This document shows positions 9,395-20,363 of a stretch of 64,000 nt of DNA, piece after piece. Position numbers and translations under genes: made by a program. The DNA is from Pyrenophora tritici-repentis. Its lineage: Eukaryota; Ascomycota; Dothideomycetes; Pleosporales; Pleosporaceae. The first letter of the stretch is position 1. Each line of letters begins with the position of its first letter. The notes under the pieces are model-generated. The model saw only the letters and a list, made by a program, of their open reading frames with translations, was not told the origin of the DNA and did not search any database. Location of the stretch: contig NC_089394.1 of the NCBI RefSeq assembly GCF_003171515.1, forward strand, positions 1,240,001 to 1,304,000. The letters run 5' to 3'.

Positions 9395-10460
9395 ATATGT
9401 GCGCTCTGATTTCTTAAAACCCTCAAGAAAGAGATACATGTTGTCCTTTTCGACTGTTCTAAAAGATAGCGTGGATGAACAAATGTTTTTTCCCTTCTTT
9501 CGGGATCTACACTCTATTTTCTCAAAAGACACCTACCTTATCATTACCTATATTTCTCCCTCTACGCCTCCGACACACTTCTCACACTGCTTTTTTTCGT
9601 CTAAAAAGTTCTGCAATGAAAAGATTAGCAACAACGGCTATGTGTGTGCCCCGGTCTTCTAAAAACAGTGACCACATCACGACATGTCGTCCTTTCCGAC
9701 TGCTCGAAGAACAGCAGAGATTGTGAACCATGTCGTCCTTCCTGAGTGTTCTAAAACATACCGCGGTTGAATGATGTCTTTTCCCTCCCTCGGCCATCTA
9801 AACTCTAGTTTCTCAAAAGACACCTGCCTTACCACTTCCTATATATGTCTTCCTCTACGCACCTTCCTCTTTCTCTCTCCACTGCTTTTCCAAAACTGAA
9901 ATTTCACCAAATAAAAAAACTTTAACACACACTTAATGTGTGCTCTTTTCGTCCAAAACTTCGTGGATACCGGTCCATGCCGTCCCTTTCGACTTTTCCA
10001 AAATTACGCCAACGACTTGTACATGTCTTTGCCTCCAGCATTCCCAATCTAGCTTCTAAAACAGCCAAGTCTTTAGGACTATGAATACCTCTGCCTCTGC
10101 TCTCTCCAAGCTTTTGTATCACTTCTTCCTCGTAAAATCCAAAAACCATGGTATAAAAGCTTGAAAATCAAGTTGCATGTGGCGCTTTCCCGGTCTTTCT
10201 AAAATCAGAATCAGGGACTGCCTATGTCGTCCTTCTCCAGCGTTCCAAACATGTATGACAGCAATCTTATGTTTTCTGCCTTCTCTTCGCCGTCTCTACC
10301 CACCTACATCGACAACTTCTGGGATCCACCCTTAGGCCCCTCAAAAATCTCCATCGGAGGAGTAGATAAACCTCCTACTTCTCTCCTATACCTTCTTCTT
10401 CTCTTAAACTATCTTTTCCTTCTTATTTCCATAAAACTATTTTGCACCCCGCAATGTGAG

Positions 10461-11301
10461 TGTGTGTGGCTCCTCCTTCTGAAAACAATAAAAGTTGTCG
10501 GATCGTGAGTATCGGTAGAGACGTCGGCTGCTTGACACTTCGGCCCGACTTCGGCCCACCTTGCGCAGAGCTTAGGTATACCTTCGTAGCAGCTATGTTC
10601 GTAGACAATTAAGAACAACCACCGAACAGAATGCATTCCTAGTTATCGTTATTTCCCTTTACGCACTTAGTGCAAAGCCAACCAACAAAAGTATTACTAT
10701 TCTGTCTGCTTGGAACAAAAAGAATTAGCCACAAGCTTATGAGTTGGCCGGTTTGGTGAATGGGGGTTTCAAAATATGTCGAAAGTAATGAATGGTGTTT
10801 TGTGTTGCGGCTGTCTCAAAAAATCGAAAAGATCGTCAATGATGAGAGAGGAGGAGGAGAGATAAAAAAGATACCATAACTAAATATAGTGGGAGGGATT
10901 TATAGGTGTGAGAGAATTGAAAAAAAATGCCGAAAGAGGTCAAAATGGTTCGGGTGCTGGGACGGAGGACAAAAGGAAGGAGGCCCTATCCGATGTGTGG
11001 GGGACCTGTGGGTGTGGAGGAATTAACCAAAAAGATGAAGATATAGACTTCGATGGTTCGGAGGCTGGGAGGGAGTTCGGAAAAAATACAGCGCTTGATA
11101 TGCTGGGACCGTGATGAAGTGGGTTTCCTATCCCCAATGTTCCGGCGCAGACTTTACTCCCACAATAGAAGGTACAGCTCTCTTTCGCGCTCGTTTTTAA
11201 AAAATTGATACATGAAGCGGTGATGAGGTTCAAAATTGGATTTCAGTCATACCATGGTTGAGCAAAGCCGCTTGTTCTAAAATTCACATAAAGGCCTCCC
11301 A
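10461..11301. other. No gene seen; purine-rich spacer
   Basis: Contains a GA-rich stretch near 10840-10870 and AT-rich flanks. Open frames at 10908-11114 (plus) and 10940-11233 (minus) have low-complexity, unrecognisable products. It serves as the 3' flank of the NDUFAF6-like gene. Confidence 0.4.
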
Positions 11302-12509
11302 TCAAATCCTCCTCCGGCTATACGCCCAATACGCCTTAACGGGCAATTTCCAATCTACTGTCCTTAGCCGTTGATCGAAAACATCAAAGTCTACCTTCTG
11401 TAACCTATCCAACCAGCTCTGCGTCGCTATACTCGGCATAAAAACGCCAAATGCTTGTTCCACCTCTGCCAACTGTGTTTCCTGACCCGTGTTCAACTGC
11501 TGTGCGCTATATACATGTTCCTCCTCGTGCTGGTGTTCAAAGTCGTGGCCTAGGGTACCTTCGGAGCGCAGCTTGGAAAGCATCTCGCGAGCGGTGATGA
11601 GGTGGTCGTTTGCGCGGGTTGCGACTGTGAAGACAGCGTCGCGGAGGCCGGGGGCTGAGGCACCTTGACGGAAGACGTCTTCTTCGCGTACGTTTGCTTC
11701 GGCCATTACGTCAAGCGGGAGGAGCACGGCACCCTGCGTGGGGCCGGATTGGCCTGTCATGGAGTTGCTGGTGCCGAGAGGCTGTTGGGGTGGAAATGCG
11801 ATGAGTGGTATGCCGCGTAGAACAGCGGTTATGCCCATTGCTTTGCCGATGTGGGAGGCGATGTGGTCGGTGGTGAGTGAGGCTTGGGGAAGGGCTGATA
11901 GTGTCAGGTATAGCATAGTCGAGTATGTGTTCTCTGCATAGCTTTCCAGTGCGCTCAGGGTTGGGTATGGGGGGTTGCCCAGATGTTGTTCTCGAGTGTT
12001 GATGATGCGGTGGAACCAATTCTTGCTTAGACGTGCTTTGCCTGCTGATCGTTCATGTAGTTGCTCGGCTGCCTGGGCTAGGAGGATGGCTACAGGCTCT
12101 TTTGGTGGTGTGCCTGCTAGGGCTTTGGTGACTGTGTCCCGCCAGAACTGCATGCGCATCATGCCAATTGTGGGTGTGCTCGTGGTGTCGGCCACTCGGG
12201 CGACATCAACATTGAAGGCGCGGATGGCGAGGTAGGCATCGCGGGAGGATTGGGGTATGAAGGTTTGGAGGATATGCGAGGGTGCATCGTATGTGCTGTG
12301 GCGAGTGAGTTTTGCTGGATTTCAAGAGTTGAGGCATGGTTGCTGTACCGGACTAGATTAGCGCAATATGCGCGAGCTCGTGCGACTTCGTCTTCTGAAG
12401 GTCGGGCTGCATCTCGGCGACATAGCGAAGGGTGGAACAGTCTTCGTTGCGGTCTGGAGGGGTGATGGATGCGCCAGGCGGGAGCGGTGCGGAGCCTCGG
12501 AGGTGGCAT
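11302..12509 (-). CDS. NDUFAF6: NDUFAF6-like complex I assembly factor (squalene/phytoene synthase fold)
   Basis: Predicted mitochondrial assembly factor for respiratory complex I. Exon 1 is 12509-12349 and exon 2 is 12295-11302 (TGA), 384 aa. The 53-nt intron 12348-12296 (GTACAG..CCACAG) was placed because it restores the continuous family sequence YCANLVR-TYDAPSHILQTF. The Arg-rich N-terminus lacking acidic residues (RLRTAPAWRIHHPSRPQRR) looks like a mitochondrial presequence. Family blocks visible include FNVDVARVADTT, MMRMQFWRDTV, HIGKAMGITAVLRGIP, LLPLDVMAEANV and the C-terminal WKLPVKAYWAYSRRRI. Enzymatic residues of true prenyl synthases are not obvious, as expected for this family. 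It is divergent with RAD5; the shared promoter is split by a pogo element. Confidence 0.88.
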
Positions 12510-12690
12510 TGAGACTTTTTGTTGATATTTACAAGGGCAAAGAAAGAGCCATCGCAATATACAACAAAGAAGGAAAGCTTTAGGAACAGAGATAAAGTAC
12601 AAAGCAGAACTTGGGCTGGCCTCTTACGATATCCATTGCTTGTGGTGATGCGCAAAGAATCAAAGGCGACCAGGGTGTATGACGCTATTA

Positions 12691-14791
12691 ACGTGTCTGT
12701 GCGCGTGATGCCCATAATCGCGTGCCGCACACCCCACCAATATCGCGACGACGGCAAAGTTGAGGCTGTGCAGCCACGTACAATAACTATTATCGCGAGA
12801 TTTTCCGGTGTATTGATCTATAGACGTAGCTCTACAACTTTGTCTATCTATATTTTGCCGGAGTATTGACGGCCCGGCCGCGTCGGGTGGTTGTTGGTGG
12901 GGGAGCCGGTGCAGCCACCTCAGCCAGAGTGCCACCGCCAGCACCACCCACGCGTCGTTTTTTTGGCTGTTGCTTTGCAGCGGGCTTTGAAGCCTTACGC
13001 TTGCCCGATTGGGGTTGTTGTATAGCCTTTGCAGCGTCGCGATCGCGTCGTTTGGCGTCAAGTTCGGCAGCCTTTACAGCCTTGGCTTCATCCCGCACCT
13101 TCTTTGCCTCCTCACGCGCCGCCCGCGCTGCCTCTTTGATCTTAAGTTGATAGATCCTGTTGTTCTCCTTTGCCTCTTTCAACTCTATCTTATCAAGTAG
13201 CTCTTTCTCCTTCTCCTTCTCCTTCACTAGCTGCCTGAAGCGGGCCTCTCGAAGCTTGCACGGCGACCACCAAACTGCCCCTGAATGGAACGCTTTTCGC
13301 TGCTGTAGATCTAGGGGAGGTTCGTGCCGATTGCGGGGCTTCTGGTGAACGTGTAGCGCCGCGCGCAGTGCGTCCTTCTCGTACTCGGCGATCTCTTTGG
13401 CAGCCTGGAGGCGGAGGAGTATTTCTGAGAGGTTGTTGGCCGCAATAGAGCTCGGATCGTAGGCCTGATTAATGAGGTTCGTGATAGTAGCTCTACTCAC
13501 GTTCACTAGTGGCGGCGGTGCTGTTAGTGTTGACTTTCGGAACTTTTTAAGTACTACTTCGGGATCTATAGGAGCTATCCCAGTGGCTTTAAATGCCTTC
13601 AACGCGTGCTTCTTAATGAAAGAGGAGTCCCAGGCAGGCTTGAAAAGACGGTAGAAGTCATCCTTCCTCACAGCTAAGAGACCGTGGCTCGCCTGGAGGT
13701 AGTGCTGCAAGCTGAGTGAGTACGCGGCTGCCAGAGGTTTGAACATTACCACATCGAGTGGCTGCAGCGTATGGGTACTATGGGGGGGTAGTACGAGTAA
13801 CATAATATTGTGGGCGATCGCGTAGTCAATAAACTCCATAGTAACGTGACTCCCATGGCCGTCAAGGATGAGTAAGCGTGTGTGATTGCCGGCCTTCTCC
13901 TTCGTATGGCGATCAAACACCTGTTCGAGCCATGCCAGGCCTACCTGATCATTGGTCCACCCTGAGGGACTTGAGGTAACGTAGACTGGATCGTCAATTG
14001 CGATATCATCAACCCATCTGGCGTACATGTTGCCCGAAGTAGCTTCGTATATAATCGCGGGCGGTAACGTACTCCCATCAGCACATATAGCAGCGATAAC
14101 AGTGATCCAATCTCTGTTGCCGTCCTGTATCACTTTCTTAAAGCCCCCAGTCTCATATTTCTGCTTACTAAACACTCTCTTACTCCTCCCCGTCACTCCA
14201 ATAAGGAATCCCTTCTCATCCATATTATATACATCCTGCGCCCGAATATGGTGCTGAGCCATTTTAGTAGATAGTAGATCAAAGTACGACTCGTACTTGT
14301 ATACAGAATCAGCCCGGTGGCGATTGCGGTCCAAACCAGTTGACCAACGTGATATAATCGCGTCGGGATGACGGTGAAAGAAGCGCGTCACCCAGCTTTG
14401 GGAGGCAGCCCTTCCGGCTATAGCACTAGCAAAGTTCTGGATCATAGTCCTCGTCGGTGGTAAGCCAGCCTCAGTAAGCTCGTCAATGTGCTCTAGAAGC
14501 TGTAGCTCCTGGTGTGGGTGAAGGAGTTGCTGATTACGTGATTTGGCTTCATTTGAGCCCCGGATCTGTTGATGGCGTCGCGACAACGTAGAGCGATCAA
14601 CACCAAAGCGGCGCGCAACCTCAGAGTATGTAAATTTATCTCCGGGATCACGCGATTCAATAGCTTCAATCGCAGCGTTGATACAACTCATAGTTGTGGA
14701 GTTATGGGTGGTTGAAGTGGTAAGGGTGGATTGGTGTTGATGTTGCGGGGTGTGCGGCACGCGATTATGGGCATCACGCGCACAGACACGT
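12691..14791 (-). mobile_element. Complete pogo-family DNA transposon (2,101 bp)
   Basis: Perfect 45-bp terminal inverted repeats lie at 12691-12735 and 14747-14791, starting ACGTGTCTGTGCGCGTGATG. TA duplications flank it at 12689-12690 and 14792-14793. One intact transposase gene fills the inside. The element sits in the shared promoter region between the NDUFAF6-like gene (181 bp away) and RAD5 (97 bp away). Perfect ends and an open transposase point to a young, possibly autonomous copy. Confidence 0.95.
12844..14691 (-). CDS. Pogo-type transposase with CENP-B-like DNA-binding region and DDE domain
   Basis: 615 aa from the ATG at 14691; the longer open frame upstream begins with GTG inside the terminal repeat and is not used. 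A psq-like helix-turn-helix covers about 1-42 (FTYSEVARRFGVDRSTLSRR). A CENP-B-type HTH covers about 60-118. The DDE_1 catalytic domain has D158 (YNMDEKGF), D277 (LILDGHGSH) and D313 (LQPLDVVMF), giving a DD35D spacing. The C-terminal 150 residues are highly charged coiled coil (KEKEKEKELLDKIELKEAKE) and a basic tail. No stops or frameshifts were seen. Confidence 0.93.
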   Translation of the reverse strand: MSCINAAIEAIESRDPGDKFTYSEVARRFGVDRSTLSRRHQQIRGSNEAKSRNQQLLHPHQELQLLEHIDELTEAGLPPTRTMIQNFASAIAGRAASQSWVTRFFHRHPDAIISRWSTGLDRNRHRADSVYKYESYFDLLSTKMAQHHIRAQDVYNMDEKGFLIGVTGRSKRVFSKQKYETGGFKKVIQDGNRDWITVIAAICADGSTLPPAIIYEATSGNMYARWVDDIAIDDPVYVTSSPSGWTNDQVGLAWLEQVFDRHTKEKAGNHTRLLILDGHGSHVTMEFIDYAIAHNIMLLVLPPHSTHTLQPLDVVMFKPLAAAYSLSLQHYLQASHGLLAVRKDDFYRLFKPAWDSSFIKKHALKAFKATGIAPIDPEVVLKKFRKSTLTAPPPLVNVSRATITNLINQAYDPSSIAANNLSEILLRLQAAKEIAEYEKDALRAALHVHQKPRNRHEPPLDLQQRKAFHSGAVWWSPCKLREARFRQLVKEKEKEKELLDKIELKEAKENNRIYQLKIKEAARAAREEAKKVRDEAKAVKAAELDAKRRDRDAAKAIQQPQSGKRKASKPAAKQQPKKRRVGGAGGGTLAEVAAPAPPPTTTRRGRAVNTPAKYR

Positions 14792-14888
14792 TATGTCGAT
14801 CACCCGCAATTAAGAGCGCGTCGTGTGGACGTGTCGACGCGCCTGAAGACTTTATGGAGGCAAACTTCCAACAACCAACAACAACGCC
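14792..14888. promoter_or_regulatory. Remaining RAD5-side promoter segment with an inverted GCGCGTC repeat
   Basis: 97 bp are left between the pogo element and the RAD5 ATG. An inverted pair, GCGCGTC at 14816-14822 and GACGCGC at 14836-14842, resembles a paired factor site. It is not an exact ACGCGT cell-cycle box, so its role is open. Without the transposon the two ATGs would be about 280 bp apart, typical of a shared bidirectional promoter. Confidence 0.4.
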
Positions 14889-17800
14889 ATGGAATCGTCA
14901 CACCCAGAGGAGAGACCTGTGAAGAAGCGCCGGTTCTTTATTGTGGATTCCTCGCCTGAACCGGTCCCGTCGAAACGCTCAGATGTTCCCCCATCTTCCC
15001 CGCCACCGCAGCCTCAGCACCATGAAGCGATACCAGACCGGACCAATGGCCATAGCGAGGACGAGGATTTTGGAAGTTTCGATGTTGGCATGCTTCAGGC
15101 CGTTGTTGGAGAACTTTCCGTGCCGATACTGCAGAAACTGAAGGATGTTAGTGGAAGTGACGTTCAACGAGGTAGGCAGGCAATTAACAATTCAGCACAC
15201 TACAGGCGCATAGTTGACCTTTTGCAGCAATAAACCTATATCTGGATGGATCATGGGATGCAATGCCTGCACCGATGCCTGCCCCCGTCTTTCAATCCCG
15301 CCCGCAAAAAGTCCAGATGACGATAGCGAAGACGCTTAAACGCACCGAATCCGAAGCGTCCAATGCCTCCACGCCAGGCTCCGACACCTCGGCGCCCCCA
15401 GTATTACGAGTTATGTCTTCAAAACGATACATTGGTTCATTTGGCGCTGCTGCTTGGGCTATCAGAAGTGGTTCAGGCTTGCTGAAGCATGACGAGAAGA
15501 TCCACATAGAGCGTCAGAAGTCGCAGCCAAGGTTGAACAAAGCGAAAAAGGTTATTCAGTTAAGAAAAGTAGATACAATGGTGCGCTTCACAAATGCGCG
15601 AGGAGAAGAAGTGGGCAGGCTCGACAATGAGTCAGCAGTCTGGGTGTCGGTGTTGATGGACCAAAAGGTGTGCTCGTTCGAGGGCTCCGTCGTCTATACT
15701 CCAGACAAGTTACGGACTGGCGATACAATATATCTCCAACTGCGCGCCTATTTCTTGCGCGGCGCTTTTGATAAGCGGAAGTTTGCGAAGCCGGATAACA
15801 ACCGCGAGATCAATCTTTTCGAAGAAAAGGAGTCGTCCGATGAGCGAGACTTGCGTTTGCGCCAGATCGCTCTTGTCAAGCTATTCGAAGCTATCAATCT
15901 CCAGCCAACACACGAGAACGAGACGACAGCGAAACACAAAAGGCAGGGCCTGCTACAGGCAGCAGAGAGTGAGGAGAAGAAGGCTGAAAAGCCCAAGCCT
16001 AAGAGCGGGACACCAGCAACGTCTGGCGATACAACATCTTCGCCGCCTGCTGAAGAGGCCGAAGAAGGAGAAGAGCTTGAGCAGGATCAACTTGACTCAC
16101 TGTACAAGAAGGCACAGTCGTTCGACTTCGACACCCCTACTATGGAACCTGCCGACAGTTTCCGGATGGACTTGCGGAAATACCAGAAACAGGCTCTGTT
16201 CTGGATGGTCAACAAGGAGAAGGACCAGTCAATTGAGGACAAGGAGACTTCGATGCATCCCCTATGGGAAGAGTACAGATGGCCAACCCAAGATGCGGAG
16301 AACCAACCACTACCGGCTATTGAGAACCAGGCTATGTTCTACGTCAATCCATACTCAGGCGAACTCTCGTTGGACTTTCCCGTACAAGAACAGAACTGCT
16401 TGGGTGGCATACTTGCTGATGAGATGGGTCTCGGCAAGACTATTGAGATGATGAGTTTGATCCACACCCATAGGAATGAAGTGAGCAGTGAAGCTTCGAA
16501 GACCTCTAAGACTCTCCCACGACTACAAAAGAGCAGTGCTGCTGTGGAGCTTGCACCGTACACTACACTTGTAATCGCACCCATGTCGCTACTGGCGCAA
16601 TGGCACAGTGAAGCAGAAAAGGCATCCAAGGACGGCACACTGAAAGCAATGGTATACTATGGCTCAGAGAAGGCTGTCAACTTGCAAAAGCTATGCTGCG
16701 CATCCAATGCAGCAAATGCACCAAACGTCATCATCACGAGTTACGGTACAGTACTATCAGAGTACAACCAGGTCGTGGCGCAGGAAGGAAATCAAGGCTC
16801 GCATGGTGGCATCTTCTCACTCGATTACTTCCGCATCATCCTTGATGAAGCACATTACATCAAGAACAGGCAATCGAAGACAGCAAAGGCGTGTTATGAG
16901 CTCAGTGCGAGGCATCGATGGGTGCTGACCGGCACACCAATTGTCAACCGCTTGGAGGACTTGTTCAGTCTAGTTCGGTTCCTCAAGGTCGAGCCGTGGG
17001 CCAACTTTTCTTTCTGGAAAACATTCATCACAGTGCCTTTCGAATCAGGCGAGTATGTGCGCGCACTCAATGTAGTACAGACCGTACTGGAGCCGTTGGT
17101 GCTACGACGAACCAAGGATATGAAGACGCCCGACGGAGAAGCCCTAGTGCCACTGCCATTGCGAACCATCGAGGTTGAGAAGATTGTGCTATCGAAAGAT
17201 GAGCAAGATATTTATGATCATATCTATCTACGAGTTAGAGATACGTTCAGTGCTAACGCCGAAGCTGGAACGCTGTTGAAGTCGTACACCACCCTCTTCG
17301 CTCAGATTCTACGATTGCGACAATCATGCTGCCATCCCGTCCTTACCAAGAAAGCCAACATCGCAGCCGATGCGGAAGACGCAGCACTAGCATCTGACCT
17401 TGCAAATGGGCTTGCAGATGACATGGACCTCTCTGCTCTTATCGAACGCTTTACGGCCGAGGGCGACCAGGACGTCAACAAGTTTGGAGCTCACGTATTG
17501 AAGCAGATCCAGGACGAAGCAAAAGCTGAATGTCCAATCTGCTCAGAAGAGCCCATGATTGATCAGGCAGTGACTGGATGTTGGCATTCAGCTTGCAAAG
17601 AATGCCTACTAAACTACATCGCCCATCAACGCGACAAAGGCGAGCTACCACGCTGTTTTAATTGTCGCGAGCCTATAAACGCACGCGACATATTTGAAGT
17701 CGTCCGTCACGACCATATCGTAGAGGACGACACAAACCACGCCTTCCGCGCCACAGATGCAGCATCACCCCCATCAGCCACACAAACCCCTCGCATCAGC

Positions 17801-18399
17801 CTCCGCCGCATTGGCATCGCCGGCTCCGCCAAAACCCAAGCCCTGCTCGGCCATCTCAAAAAGACACGAAAGGAAGAGCCCAACGCAAAAACAGTAGTCT
17901 TCTCCCAATTCACCTCGTTCCTCGACCTCATCGAACCCGCGCTGACCCGCGACCACATCCCCTTTTTGCGCTTCGACGGTTCCATCTCGCAGAAAGTGCG
18001 TGCGCAGATTCTAACCGAGTTTACTACTTCTCCCAGACCATATGTCCTGTTGCTCAGTCTGAGAGCCGGTGGCGTAGGCCTCAATCTCACGTGTGCGAAT
18101 AAGGTCTTCATGATGGATCCGTGGTGGAGCTTTGCAGTCGAGGCGCAGGCGATTGATCGTGTGCATCGCATGGGGCAGGAGAGGGAGGTCAAAGTCGTAC
18201 GGTTCTGCGTCCAGGGCAGTATTGAAGAGAAGATGCTTCGAATACAGGAGAGGAAGAAGTTTATGTGAGTACTTGACTTGACGTTTTCTGCATTGTGATT
18301 GGAGCTAATAGGTGATTTAGTGCGAGTTCGCTGGGTATGATGTCGGATGAGGAGAAGAGGGTGCAGAGGATTGAGGATATCAAGGAGTTGTTGAGTTAG
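14889..18399 (+). CDS. RAD5: DNA repair helicase / ubiquitin ligase RAD5
   Basis: SNF2-family ATPase with a RING domain; yeast Rad5 acts in error-free post-replication repair by PCNA polyubiquitination and fork remodelling. Exons are 14889-15171, 15228-18264 and 18321-18399, giving 1,132 aa (yeast Rad5 is 1,169). Intron 1 is 56 nt (GTAGGC..TTGCAG) and intron 2 is 56 nt (GTGAGT..TTTAG); both restore family sequence (VQRAINLYLDGSWDAM and KKFIASSLGMMSDEEK). The HIRAN region begins near RYIGSFGAAAW. Walker A DEMGLGKT starts at about residue 492 and DEAH is at about 634. The RING begins at C863 (CPICSEEP..CWHSAC..CFNCREP). The helicase C domain has the conserved LLSLRAGGVGLNLT and DRVHRMGQ. Nothing is broken. 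Confidence 0.95.
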
Positions 18400-18587
18400 A
18401 ATAAAGTGTTCATTCCGAGGTTACGTGGGTGTATGCTTTTTTTTCTGGACATCTTTATGACATACGCATGGATGGGTACAAGGTGAGGTGAGGGACGTTG
18501 AGCATGATGGATTAATTAGACTTTGGCATTTGCAATGGCGTTTATACCATTAGACTTCATTCATCGTTTATTTGTTTATAACAGATA

Positions 18588-18724
18588 TGTTGAGAAAGAA
18601 TGACTCTCTCAGTCATGGCATGTAAGTGTGTCAATTGCTAACTATACAAAGCTCGGCTAATATAGAGCGGTGTGGGTCATGTGACTTAGCGTCCTCGTGA
18701 CAGGTGACCGGAATATTCTCAACA
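18588..18724 (-). repeat. Left LTR (3' LTR) of the non-coding element
   Basis: 137 bp, TG..CA ends, same sequence as 20029-20165. Confidence 0.93.
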
Positions 18725-18947
18725 CTCCCCCATAAGCCGATCAGCTGTACCCACTACTTTGTATAGGTCTTGCAGTCGAAGCTTCTTCTCCCTTTATATG
18801 CTTCCACTGAACGCCTTGCATGCACTTTCCAACACTCCCCCAGAAGTGCCTTGTCAACAAGAATGAAACCTCCCTGTCACCCTATAGTGGCCGTTACGTT
18901 GCGAGTCCCTCAAGTAAAGTGAGGTATCGGCCGAGTGAAGAGTTGAG

Positions 18948-19038
18948 GAAAGAAGGTCGAGAAAGAAGGTCGAGAGAGAAGGTCGAGAAAGAAGGTCGAG
19001 AAAGAAGGTCGAGAAAGAAGGTCGAGAAAGAAGGTCGA
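18948..19038. repeat. 13-bp tandem repeat, 7 units
   Basis: Unit GAAAGAAGGTCGA; unit 3 has GAG for GAA. It lies within the non-coding LTR element. Confidence 0.9.
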
Positions 19039-19117
19039 GAGAATTTTCGCGTTTGAAAATCAAGGTAGAATCGATATCACCAACATACCGACTCTCCCTC
19101 GACTCCTACGTGAGAGT

Positions 19118-19291
19118 CAGCGCTCCCTCAGCTTGGTACTCCCAGTACTCTAGCTGTGTACGCTCTCCTCTGTCCCAGCGCTCCCCCAGCTTGGTACTCC
19201 CAGTACTCTAGCTGTGTACGCTCTCCTCTATCCTAGCGCTCCCCTAGCTTAGTACTCCCAGTACTCTAGCTATGTACGCTCTCCTCTCTTG
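19118..19291. repeat. 58-bp tandem repeat, 3 units
   Basis: Units at 19118-19175, 19176-19233 and 19234-19291 begin CAGCGCTCCC or TAGCGCTCCC and share GTACTCCCAGTACTCTAGCT. The third unit is the most diverged, by C-to-T changes. It lies inside the non-coding LTR element. Confidence 0.88.
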
Positions 19292-19800
19292 TTGTCCCCG
19301 CTCCGTTCCTCCGCTCCTGCCTCCTTGTCTGTGTCCTATTCAGGGCTCCAGACCCTAACACCCTTATTCTCCCCATCGTTATATAAGCCTTTGCTTCTTT
19401 GCGTTTATTTAACGAAATCCTTTGGAAAGAAGATAAAAATCGATCGAGAAATCGGGTGGGGGTAGGTGGGTAGCGTTCGAGAGAGTAAAAAAACTTCGAG
19501 CACCGTCAAACGGTAGGTTTTCGAGTTTAAGGAATTGAAAGTAGCTGTCGAACTGTAGCTACTAGTTTAAAAAGAAGGTCTCGAAAGGTTACTATCGATA
19601 GGCAGGCAATTCGAGTTGTTTTCGGAAGAATCGATGGTTACCGTCGGTAGGTAGGTATTCGAATCGTTGTCAAAAGGTTGGTTGAAAAGGGATAGAGCAA
19701 CCATTGCTCTCTTCGACTCGCGCGTCGGAATTGGGTATAACTCGCCCAAGGTATCTTCGAGACGCTCCCAGCTTCTCCGGACGATAGTCCATTTTTCTTC

Positions 19801-19896
19801 GGACTTAATACCCTTCGCGGTAGCCAGGGCGACGGCCCAGTGTCTTCAGGACTTAATACCCTTCGCGGCAGCCAGGGCGACGACCCAGTGTCTTAG
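19801..19896. repeat. 48-bp tandem duplication
   Basis: Two units starting GGACTTAATACCCTTCGCGG at 19801 and 19849, with only a few differences. It lies inside the non-coding LTR element. Confidence 0.88.
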
Positions 19897-20013
19897 AATA
19901 TAGAAGGCGACGACCTCCTGGGTTGTTCTGGCGTAGACACGCATATACCAGCTTGCTGCCCATATCGAAGAAACGACACTCCGGACACTCACAATGCACA
20001 CGCAAGCGCGTAA

Positions 20014-20028
20014 GCCGGGCTCATAACC
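20014..20028 (-). other. Primer-binding site matching half initiator tRNA-Met
   Basis: GCCGGGCTCATAACC abuts the right LTR. GGGCTCATAAC is the anticodon stem-loop of initiator tRNA-Met, so the minus-strand RNA would pair with a tRNA fragment cut in or just after the anticodon loop, as known for Drosophila copia. There is one extra C compared with the gag-only element at 48721. Confidence 0.7.
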
Positions 20029-20165
20029 TGTTGAGAAAGAATGACTCTCTCAGTCATGGCATGTAAGTGTGTCAATTGCTAACTATACAAAGCTCGGCTA
20101 ATATAGAGCGGTGTGGGTCATGTGACTTAGCGTCCTCGTGACAGGTGACCGGAATATTCTCAACA
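20029..20165 (-). repeat. Right LTR (5' LTR) of the non-coding element
   Basis: 137 bp, same sequence as 18588-18724. Confidence 0.93.
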
Positions 20166-20363
20166 AGATATATCATATCAGAAATTACACAGCATCACAA
20201 TCCTATTATTACGATGCCGCATGCGTGCTATCTCTTACTACCGCCATCCTCGCTCCCTCACCCACGTGTAAAGTCCCTTCCATCCTTACTCTCACTCTCA
20301 CCCCTCTTACCCATCCACATAGCTATTCTAACCCGCAATCAATCCATCAAACAAAGTAATCAA

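Larger units (their letters stand above)
8864..10460. repeat. AT-rich module array (right part) with a clear internal duplication
   Basis: This continues the array interrupted by the Ty3 element. Here two longer units can be aligned by eye: about 9437-9575 and about 9729-9866, offset by 292 bp and roughly three quarters identical. Both run CATGT[T/C]GTCCTT.., GTTCTAAAA, then TTTCTCAAAAGACACCT and CCTCTACGC. A partial third copy starts near 9683 and another near 10225. No coding frame survives in any copy. Confidence 0.5.
18588..20165 (-). mobile_element. Non-coding LTR element (LARD/TRIM-like, 1,578 bp)
   Basis: Two 137-bp LTRs (TGTTGAG..CTCAACA) at 18588-18724 and 20029-20165 show no difference between them. 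The 5-bp duplication AGATA lies at 18583-18587 and 20166-20170. The 1.3-kb interior has no gag or pol. A purine tract (minus strand, TATGGGGGAG) is next to the left LTR. A sequence matching the initiator tRNA-Met anticodon arm is next to the right LTR. This fixes the orientation as minus and suggests a copia-type parent. The interior holds three tandem repeats instead of genes. It must rely on proteins from another element. Confidence 0.9.

Noticed and set aside
14692..14760. Longer transposase start at 14760
   Set aside because: The codon there is GTG inside the terminal repeat; the first ATG at 14691 begins the conserved helix-turn-helix.
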